13,958 nt of DNA. Origin: Candidatus Thorarchaeota archaeon. GTDB lineage: Archaea > Asgardarchaeota > Thorarchaeia > Thorarchaeales > Thorarchaeaceae. The notes beneath the pieces are model-generated. The model saw only the letters and a list, made by a program, of their open reading frames with translations. It was not told the DNA's origin and searched no databases. The DNA is taken from the NCBI GenBank assembly GCA_016840385.1, contig JAEOSL010000089.1, positions 1-13,958 on the forward strand. The letters are read 5' to 3'. A program made the position numbers and the translations under genes. Shown here one piece after another: positions 1-4,996 of the stretch (its first letter is position 1; the number at the start of each line of letters is the position of its first letter).

Positions 1-1
1 T

Positions 2-130
2 ATTACCCATGTCAAAGCTAACAATACGGCTAGCTGGTCTACGATGGATATACTTCTTCCTCACGAAGGCGGGTCTGTCACATTCTCGATAACATTGTCC
101 GGGACGCTTTCCCATATTTCATTCACCTAA
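2..130 (+). CDS. C-terminal end of a probable secreted or surface protein (partial)
   Basis: An open frame enters from the left edge and stops with TAA at 128-130, giving 42 visible residues. The peptide is rich in Thr, Ser and alternating hydrophobic residues (for example EGGSVTFSITLSGTLSHISF), which suggests beta strands of an extracellular domain like those of the neighbouring surface proteins. There is no membrane anchor or basic tail at the C-terminus, so if exported it is released or anchored elsewhere. A small stem-loop follows the stop after 11 bases. The family cannot be recognised from so little sequence, and the frame is short enough that a chance reading frame is not excluded. Confidence 0.45.
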   Translation: MTHVKANNTASWSTMDILLPHEGGSVTFSITLSGTLSHISFT

Positions 131-141
131 TATTGATGGTC

Positions 142-159
142 TTGAGTAGCTAAACTCAA
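142..159 (+). terminator. Small stem-loop after the first gene
   Basis: TTGAGT (142-147) and ACTCAA (154-159) form a perfect 6-bp stem with a 6-base loop, 11 bases after the stop codon at 128-130. There is no clear T tract after it, so a terminator role is only suggested by position. The rest of 131-288 shows no gene. Confidence 0.25.
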
Positions 160-288
160 CGCTTCCGCAAGAAGTTTCAATAAAAGGATTATGGAGTGGA
201 TAGGGAATTCTTTTGGGAGTGTGTCAAAAACAACCATTTGCACGGACAATTGCTGGAAATATGGGCATAAAACTACCCAATCTGAAGA

Positions 289-342
289 ATTTGTGCGAAA
301 GAAACTCTTGATTGGGACTAGTATGCTCCGTGAGTGTTTCTA
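289..342. repeat. Interspersed repeat copy 0 (partial)
   Basis: Positions 289-321 are identical, base for base, to 2958-2990 (33 of 33), beginning ATTTGTGCGAAAG and ending GGGACTAG. The copy then skips the inner part of the full repeat and resumes with GAGTGTTTCT (332-341), which runs into the stop codon of the minus-strand gene at 340-342. Read on the minus strand, GAAACACTC just after the stop can pair with GAGTTTC (rc of 301-307) with one bulged base, so this copy could serve as a transcript-end hairpin for that gene. Confidence 0.75.
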
Positions 343-1182
343 ACTTTTTCTCCTGATGAACACAACTAAGATAATTATGATTGTAGGAATTGACACTGCA
401 GCTAATATTATGAGAAAATCGATTGCTTCCAAGTATAATTCATCATCAATGGTCGTGAGTCTTACAGAATCCTCTTCAAAAGCACTCATATTTAGATTCC
501 AAATAGCAGTTCTCGATGAAGGATTATCGACAATCATAGAAGAAGGGGTCGGTGCGAAAGTGAAACTGCGTAGTCCATTCAGATTTATTAGATTCATAGT
601 AACTACTTCATACGTATTACCACTCCATGAATGAGCAGTAGCAACAAAGTATCTGAACGTTATTCCATTGTCATATTCTGAACTTCCCAAATCCATTCGA
701 ACTGAGATATTGGTCAGAATTCCTGCATCAAGTGAGCAATTGAATGTGAAAAAATCAAGAGTGTCCCAAGTAGCAGTTTGTGTTTCGTTCTCGCTGATAA
801 GATCATCATAGTCATGAATGACATAAGGGAGAGATAACTGATTGTCCAGTATCTGTACATCAAAATCATCGGTGAACCATTCATTTGGACAAGCTAGACC
901 GATTGTTGCATTTTGGGTATCTGGACTAAGGAAGGTATAGACTGCATCCATGCTAATATCATAATTATACGTGGCAAATAGAACATGGGTTCGCTCTATT
1001 GTGATTGTTACAAGAGCTTCTGGCATGGACATATTGCTATCCAATATCAGGTATCCATAACTATCTGTCACATATATCGCAATCGGGTTAGCTGTTGTTT
1101 CAAGAATGGTAATATTGCATAACGAACTCACTAGCAATAAGACTGTAATTCCAATAACTAATCTTCCACTTTTCCTTGACAA
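340..1182 (-). CDS. Type I membrane protein with signal peptide and C-terminal anchor
   Basis: The product is a 280-residue protein of unknown function. The start is a TTG at 1182-1180. It is favoured because a strong Shine-Dalgarno AGGAGGG (1197-1191) lies 8 bases upstream and the protein then begins with a typical signal peptide: basic MSRKSGR, then a hydrophobic stretch at about residues 8-30. Residues about 31-250 are an acidic, Thr/Asn-rich ectodomain with several N-x-S/T sites and alternating hydrophobic residues, probably beta-sandwich. A hydrophobic helix at about 252-275 followed by RRKS is a membrane anchor with the basic end inside. The protein should sit in the cell membrane facing outward. 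It lies alone on the minus strand, diverging from the LRR gene, and its stop codon touches a repeat copy. No known domain was recognised. Confidence 0.85.
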   Translation of the reverse strand: MSRKSGRLVIGITVLLLVSSLCNITILETTANPIAIYVTDSYGYLILDSNMSMPEALVTITIERTHVLFATYNYDISMDAVYTFLSPDTQNATIGLACPNEWFTDDFDVQILDNQLSLPYVIHDYDDLISENETQTATWDTLDFFTFNCSLDAGILTNISVRMDLGSSEYDNGITFRYFVATAHSWSGNTYEVVTMNLINLNGLRSFTFAPTPSSMIVDNPSSRTAIWNLNMSAFEEDSVRLTTIDDELYLEAIDFLIILAAVSIPTIIIILVVFIRRKS

Positions 1183-1286
1183 GCACTATTCCCTCCTGAT
1201 TCAGCGCTGCGTCCTACTGAATACTATGTTGAATATTGATATGAATCTAGTTGTGTGAGAAGGCACAATCTAGGGAATGATACTTT

Positions 1287-1364
1287 ATTGGGACTAGAGC
1301 CTTGAGCTCGTTCCCATACACAATGAGTGTTTCTTGATGAGCACCATCTCATACAGAGGGCGGC
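1287..1364. repeat. Interspersed repeat copy 1
   Basis: This copy aligns over its whole length with 2980-3058 (copy 3), from ATTGGGACTAG through AATGAGTGTTTCTT and TGAGCACCATCTCATACAGA to GGGCGGC. The left arm (GAAACTC) seen in copies 0 and 3 is degraded. The inner part can form GAGC-CTTGA-GCTC inside GGGA/TCCC. It lies in the 271-bp divergent gap 1183-1453, which otherwise holds the leader of the minus-strand gene and the promoter region of the LRR gene. Confidence 0.75.
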
Positions 1365-1453
1365 TCTACTAAGAATTTTGAAACCGAATTTCAATCTTTA
1401 ATCAAGATTTATCTTGGTATTGTTTCTAAACTAGAAATCATGGAGAATGGGGT

Positions 1454-2275
1454 ATGAAAGTCAAGCTAATCTATACAAATATTGATGATGAAGAGAAATG
1501 TATAGAGTTTCCAGAAGATGTGGAAACGATAAAACTTAGTGGAAATGATATAGTAGAGATCGATCTTGCGCCTCTCCGTTCTTGTAGTTTCCTGCGTGAA
1601 GTCAGTCTGGATAGAAATCTGCTCAAGACCATTGACCTTACACCCCTTAGTTCATGTGCAGCTCTTGAGTTACTTGATTTGGAGCGTAACCTTCTCAATA
1701 AGATAGATCTCACTCCCCTCCAATCCTGTACTAACCTTCAAGCACTCCTTTTGTGGAGGAACCGGTTACAAAATATCGATCTCACACCTCTCAGTTCTTG
1801 TACTGGATTACGTCGATTATTGCTAAAAGAAAACCGTTTCCAGACCATTGATCTTACCTCTCTAAATTCCTGCACTAACCTTACTCTGTTGATCCTGAGC
1901 GAGAACAGACTCCGAAGCATTGATCTTACTCCTCTTAGTTCTTGTACAGCTCTTCAGTATCTCAGCTTGAGAGAAAACCAGATTCAGAGTATTGATCTTG
2001 CGCCTCTTTCTGCCTGTTCTGCCCTTCAAAGACTAGATCTAGGAGATAACTTGCTTGAGAGTATTGATCTTACTCCTCTTAGATTTTGTACAGATCTTGA
2101 AGCAATCCGTATCGATACAAACCAGCTTCAGACTATTGACCTTACGCCACTCAGTTCCTGTACTGCTCTTCAGGCAATCTATTTGGAAGGAAATAGAATC
2201 AAATCAGTGGACCTCTCCCCCCTCCCTGCTGACGTACTGGTAAGAATTAGTAGAGATTATGAAACAACAACTTAG
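1454..2275 (+). CDS. Cytoplasmic leucine-rich-repeat protein
   Basis: The product is a 273-residue solenoid with no signal peptide or membrane segment, so probably cytoplasmic. Residues 1-35 form an acidic N-terminal cap. Residues 36-251 are nine gap-free LRRs of 24 residues each, with the pattern I-D-L-T-P-L-x-S-C-T-x-L-x-x-L-x-L-x-x-N-x-L-x-x. A tenth, incomplete repeat (VDLSPL) and a short C-cap end the protein. Every repeat carries Cys at position 9, giving a stacked column of nine cysteines. LRR proteins of this length are usually protein-binding scaffolds; the partner is unknown. GGAG at 1442-1445, 8 bases before the ATG, is a plausible ribosome binding site. The gene points against its neighbours and is flanked by identical pieces of the interspersed repeat, which suggests independent acquisition or insertion. 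Confidence 0.9.
   Translation: MKVKLIYTNIDDEEKCIEFPEDVETIKLSGNDIVEIDLAPLRSCSFLREVSLDRNLLKTIDLTPLSSCAALELLDLERNLLNKIDLTPLQSCTNLQALLLWRNRLQNIDLTPLSSCTGLRRLLLKENRFQTIDLTSLNSCTNLTLLILSENRLRSIDLTPLSSCTALQYLSLRENQIQSIDLAPLSACSALQRLDLGDNLLESIDLTPLRFCTDLEAIRIDTNQLQTIDLTPLSSCTALQAIYLEGNRIKSVDLSPLPADVLVRISRDYETTT
1559..2206 (+). repeat. Nine in-frame 72-bp coding repeats (LRR units)
   Basis: Units begin at 1559 and then every 72 bp (1631, 1703, 1775, 1847, 1919, 1991, 2063, 2135), each starting ATY-GAY-CTY. No unit has gained or lost a base in 648 bp. Consensus positions (IDLTPLSSC, N at 20) are conserved while the surface positions vary, as expected for a binding solenoid built by internal duplication. 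Confidence 0.9.
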
Positions 2276-2318
2276 CATTATACCTCAATCGTTCCTTAAA
2301 ATCGCAAAAAGAGGATTC

Positions 2319-2345
2319 CTTGATGAGCACCATCTCATACAGAGG
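2319..2345. repeat. Interspersed repeat copy 2 (right end only)
   Basis: These 27 bases are identical to 1333-1359 in copy 1 and differ by one base from 3027-3053 in copy 3. The core is TGATGAGCACCATCTCATAC, in which ATGAG and CTCAT can pair. The hairpin arms present in copies 1 and 3 are missing on the left side. It lies in the convergent gap between the LRR gene and the minus-strand gene ending at 2364. Confidence 0.75.
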
Positions 2346-2363
2346 TAATCTAACATCTGGGAA

Positions 2364-2873
2364 TTACATCGGAAAGAGTGAAACTTCAAAGTTCGTTTCA
2401 AAGACTGTCGAATTATCATCCAAATTGGTGAAACGAATTGCCCAGACATATTCACCGATGGAACCCACACCATGATATCCGCTGGTGTATTTCGTGCCTG
2501 TTGGATCCCAACCACCCCCACCACCATACCCCCAAAATGAATCCATCTTTTCAGTGTCATTGAGTGACATAAAACTAGTCAACGAGAGAGGTGCATATCC
2601 AAATTCTAGTATGATGTTGTCTACGTTTTTGTTGTGACTAATTAAGACACCGTCAACACCAACTCCACAATCCCTATTGCTATCATCAATTATGAACGAT
2701 TTAGCAAACCATTCACCGCTGCCTATTGTGATACTCTCTCCTGGACTCGAAAAGATTACCACTGGTTGCCATAGGACCATCAGGAAGATGCTCGGACCTA
2801 CCAGTATCAAAATCACCACTGAGATGAGACCGATGTAAAGTAAGCGCGGCCTTTTACGTGATGTTTCTTCCAC
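2364..2873 (-). CDS. Single-pass membrane protein, paralogue A of a tandem pair
   Basis: The product is 169 residues long. A basic N-terminus (EETSRKRPR) and a hydrophobic segment at about residues 12-36 form a signal anchor or uncleaved signal peptide. The rest is an outward-facing domain of about 130 residues rich in beta-type alternation, with S-P-G-E-S, G-E-W-F-A-K and G-E-Y-V-W-A-I-R-F motifs and a Gly-rich loop. It is clearly homologous to the next gene (3085-3603): SSPGESI, SGEWFAK, GVGV-G, EFGYAPLSLTSF, LNDTEK and GEYVWAIRF are shared. The start is a GTG at 2873-2871. A beta-sandwich such as a GOLD-like fold is conceivable but was not demonstrated; no enzyme motif is visible. It has its own promoter region, also duplicated, so the two copies are probably transcribed separately. 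Confidence 0.85.
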   Translation of the reverse strand: MEETSRKRPRLLYIGLISVVILILVGPSIFLMVLWQPVVIFSSPGESITIGSGEWFAKSFIIDDSNRDCGVGVDGVLISHNKNVDNIILEFGYAPLSLTSFMSLNDTEKMDSFWGYGGGGGWDPTGTKYTSGYHGVGSIGEYVWAIRFTNLDDNSTVFETNFEVSLFPM

Positions 2874-2886
2874 TAAGATCCATCCT

Positions 2887-2950
2887 TAGAGATTTCTACT
2901 GAACTATTAGATTTCGGAACTTATGTACTCTTAGATATCCTGTTTCATTC
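2887..2950 (-). promoter_or_regulatory. Upstream region of paralogue A, duplicated
   Basis: This stretch aligns without gaps to 3617-3680 at an offset of exactly 730 bp. The best-conserved part is GAACTTATGTACTC (2917-2930), whose minus-strand reading, GAGTACATAAGTTC, contains a TATA-like TACATAA about 50 bases before the GTG start. That is compatible with an archaeal promoter and a leader of roughly 20 bases. Conservation in both copies supports a regulatory role but could also just reflect recent duplication. Confidence 0.45.
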
Positions 2951-2957
2951 TTGCAAT

Positions 2958-3058
2958 ATTTGTGCGAAAGAAACTCTTGATTGGGACTAGGGCTTCGTGC
3001 GCGTTCCCAATATACAATGAGTGTTTCTTAATGAGCACCATCTCATACAGAGGGCGGC
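2958..3058. repeat. Interspersed repeat copy 3 (fullest copy)
   Basis: This is the most complete copy, about 101 bp. GAAACTCTTGATTGGGA (2970-2986) and the later TCCCAATATACAATGAGTG plus TTTC (3005-3027) form an imperfect inverted repeat around a loop of about 18 bases. After it comes AATGAGCACCATCTCATACA, holding a small ATGAG/CTCAT stem, and the GC-rich end GGGCGGC. It lies between the two tandem paralogues, downstream of the gene ending at 3085. Its left third is identical to copy 0 and its right two thirds match copy 1. Confidence 0.8.
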
Positions 3059-3084
3059 GTTACTATCGCCCAACTCTTGTGGAA

Positions 3085-3603
3085 CTACATCGGACTAATC
3101 GTAATTACAAAGTCGGTCTCAATGACTGTTGAATTATTTTTCTCATCGATGAAACGAATAGCCCAAACATATTCACCAACGGTACCTAGAGGAAAATATC
3201 CACTGGAGTAATCTATGCCTGATTCACCCCAACCACCCCAACTGCTAAACCCCCAAAAAGATTGCCTCTTTTCAGTGTCATTGAGTTCCGTGAAACTGGT
3301 CAATGAGAGAGGTGCATATCCAAATTCTATCCTGATTTTGTCTACGTTGTAGTTATGACTGAGTAGGACACCCTCGACACCAACTCCAAAATCGGTATGA
3401 TCACTATCAATCGTGAATGGCTTAGCAAACCACTCCCCACTATTCATTGGGATACTCTCTCCTGGGCTTGAATATATGACCTCTTTGTAGCCCGGAAATA
3501 CAGGGAACATTCTGACGATTGCCACACTCACCAATATCAGAACTATTACTGAGATAGTACCAATGCAGAGTAAACCTCGTCTTCTAGATGACCCATCGTT
3601 CAC
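3085..3603 (-). CDS. Single-pass membrane protein, paralogue B of a tandem pair
   Basis: The product is 172 residues, collinear with paralogue A: a basic N-terminus (NDGSSRRRG), one hydrophobic segment at about residues 11-35, then an outward domain with SSPGESI, SGEWFAKPF, GVGVEG, EFGYAPLSLTSF, LNDTEK, a Trp/Gly-rich loop and GEYVWAIRF. The Cys in the DCGVGVDG motif of A is Phe here, so it is not a conserved functional residue. The GTG start at 3603-3601 is supported by GGTGAGGGG 5 bases upstream. Domain loops (SSWGGWGESG versus GGGGGWDPTG) have diverged most. The function is unknown; a surface-exposed binding or structural protein is the most that can be said. Confidence 0.87.
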   Translation of the reverse strand: MNDGSSRRRGLLCIGTISVIVLILVSVAIVRMFPVFPGYKEVIYSSPGESIPMNSGEWFAKPFTIDSDHTDFGVGVEGVLLSHNYNVDKIRIEFGYAPLSLTSFTELNDTEKRQSFWGFSSWGGWGESGIDYSSGYFPLGTVGEYVWAIRFIDEKNNSTVIETDFVITISPM

Positions 3604-3616
3604 TATTACCCCTCAC

Positions 3617-3680
3617 CAGAGATTTCTACATAACTTGGAGGTTTCAGAACTTATGTACTCTAGGATACCCTGTTTCATTC
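3617..3680 (-). promoter_or_regulatory. Upstream region of paralogue B, duplicated
   Basis: This is the gap-free counterpart of 2887-2950. GAACTTATGTACTC (3647-3660) and TGTTTCATTC (3671-3680) are identical in both copies. The TATA-like TACATAA on the minus strand lies about 50 bases before the GTG. Immediately beyond, TGTGCAGAAG (3681-3690) resembles the start of the interspersed repeat (TGTGCGAAAG), so a nearly erased further copy may border the unit. Confidence 0.45.
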
Positions 3681-3761
3681 TGTGCAGAAGATGGATTGAT
3701 AACCTTTCGAGACTATAAGTAGCAAGGGATTCGTCAAGACTCTCAAAAGGAGTGAATAGTC

Positions 3762-3980
3762 GTGGGAAAGAAAGGTGTCGCAGTTGGTGTTATAACGTTC
3801 CTATTAGGCTTGTTGATCTTTGTTGATGATTTACATGATTTTGTACCGGGTACAGAATTCCTACATTTTCTACCAGATTTTGACCCATACATCATCGGTG
3901 GATTTCATTTACACCATCTATACTTAGGAATCGTAATCATGCTAGTTGGATTGTATATAGCCGCAAAGTTCGATGAGTGA
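3762..3980 (+). CDS. Small two-helix membrane protein, His-rich
   Basis: The product is 72 residues. It starts at GTG 3762, after GGAG at 3749-3752, and a TATA-like ACTATAAG lies at 3712-3719. Residues about 5-23 and 50-67 are hydrophobic helices; the loop between them is acidic and aromatic (FVDDLHDFVP, FLPDFDPY) and ends in a histidine cluster, H-L-H-H, at the mouth of helix 2. Both termini are charged (MGKK, KFDE). The His/Asp cluster near the membrane could bind a metal, but this is inference. No family was recognised. The gene stands alone, converging on a VOC gene remnant 10 bases after its stop. Confidence 0.75.
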   Translation: MGKKGVAVGVITFLLGLLIFVDDLHDFVPGTEFLHFLPDFDPYIIGGFHLHHLYLGIVIMLVGLYIAAKFDE

Positions 3981-3990
3981 ATGAGAAGAA

Positions 3991-4037
3991 CTACTCTTCG
4001 ATCTTTACTCGAGGTTCAGCAACGACCTGTATAGGAT
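3991..4037 (-). pseudogene. 3' remnant of a second VOC/glyoxalase-like gene
   Basis: Bases 3992-4037 match 9956-10001, the 3' end of the intact VOC gene, at 43 of 46 positions. On the minus strand this reads PIQVVAEPRVKIEE followed by TAG, against PIQVVAEPRVKTEE and TAA in the intact gene. Two of the three differences are synonymous, so the copy diverged as coding sequence before it was lost. Similarity ends abruptly at 4037 and nothing in 4038-4194 resembles the rest of the VOC fold, so the 5' nine tenths of the gene are gone. Confidence 0.8.
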
Positions 4038-4194
4038 GTGATTTCTTTTGAACAAGCAAGAACTGGATTCGTGAAAGCTAGAAATTACACGAGAATGGAG
4101 AACATTGTGTGAGAGCGGAAAAATCACGTAAGAGTTATAGGTAACCTATGCAATACTCGCCTTTTGAAAATATTCGTTAAAAGAGGAGAAACAA

Positions 4195-4737
4195 GTGGTA
4201 TACAAATCTGTGAAATCAAAAAAAGCTGCATATCTATTCGTCATTGCAGCCATCCTTGAAGGGATCCAAGCCATCGTAATTACAGGAACTAGTAGTATAA
4301 GGTGGTGGGCCCCCATCTTTGGTCTTTTCGCTGTCTTATTCCTCGTAGCCGCAGGAATGGCAAGGTTTGGACTAGGATACGCTGCAACAACTCAAAGGAG
4401 TGTCGGAGGAGGATGGTATCGTGAATCGGTGGAATTTGCAGATGCTTGTATCTGTGGATTCACCATGGGTATTGCAGTCTTCATTGTTACAATAATGAAT
4501 GTGCCCTTCCCACAGGGACTCCCTGGTGGATTAGCTGGGATTTTTGCTTTCACCGCGGGGATATTTGCACTGAGAAATGCAATGAAGAAGGGAGTCTATG
4601 ATGCAGCACCAGGAGCTCCTGTTCCTGCTCCAGCTCCGCCCCCACCTTCAGATTCCGTAACCTGTGAGTATTGTGGAAAGACAGGAGTTTCTCCACAAGC
4701 AACCTCATGTCCTAGTTGCGGCCAACCTCTTCAGTAG
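4195..4737 (+). CDS. Four-helix membrane protein with C-terminal zinc ribbon
   Basis: The product is 180 residues. The GTG start at 4195 follows a good Shine-Dalgarno, GAGGAG (4183-4188), 6 bases away. Four hydrophobic helices lie at about residues 10-31, 36-58, 82-105 and 107-127. A Pro/Ala-rich linker (about 135-152, PAPAPPPP) leads to a zinc ribbon whose ligands are visible as Cys157, Cys160, Cys172 and Cys175 (CEYC and CPSC). With an even helix number and a short N-terminus, the zinc ribbon is predicted on the cytoplasmic side. Such membrane-plus-zinc-ribbon proteins are common in archaea and mostly uncharacterised. No enzymatic motif was seen. The gap before it (4038-4194) shows no gene apart from the VOC remnant at its edge. 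Confidence 0.85.
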   Translation: MVYKSVKSKKAAYLFVIAAILEGIQAIVITGTSSIRWWAPIFGLFAVLFLVAAGMARFGLGYAATTQRSVGGGWYRESVEFADACICGFTMGIAVFIVTIMNVPFPQGLPGGLAGIFAFTAGIFALRNAMKKGVYDAAPGAPVPAPAPPPPSDSVTCEYCGKTGVSPQATSCPSCGQPLQ

Positions 4738-4996
4738 AACACAATCACGAGTAGTGAACCTTTGGAATCTAATCGTTCCCTAACTGTAACTGGTTCCAAA
4801 TGAAATAAAACCATGTTCGGTATTCTTAATAGTAAGGAGGCCATATTAGGTCCAAGTGTGCGTGAACAAGGAGTGGTCTTTGGTTATGTCATTTGAGAAC
4901 CTTCGATACATCATTTTTTGATTTCATGACAAAGCATTAGTCCTCAGAGTCGATCATTGCTTGTTTCTCATGCCTAGAGAGAGGTAGAAATCTGCG

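Noticed and set aside
356..634. Plus-strand frame opposite the 340-1182 gene
   Set aside because: It overlaps a well-supported minus-strand gene with a signal peptide, anchor and strong Shine-Dalgarno, and shows no features of its own.
1471..1920. Minus-strand frames inside the LRR gene
   Set aside because: They are Arg/Ser-rich mirror frames produced by the regular 72-bp repeats of the plus-strand gene and have no start signals.
289..3058. CRISPR array
   Set aside because: Repeat copies are hundreds of bases apart, differ in length and are separated by genes, not by spacers of uniform size.
289..3058. Integron cassette array
   Set aside because: No integrase gene is in the window and the repeats lack recognisable attC core sites; only the alternation of gene and repeat is similar.
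4813..4896. 27-codon ORF in the gap before the subtilase-like gene
   Set aside because: No Shine-Dalgarno in front of the ATG, no recognisable motif and too short to distinguish from chance.
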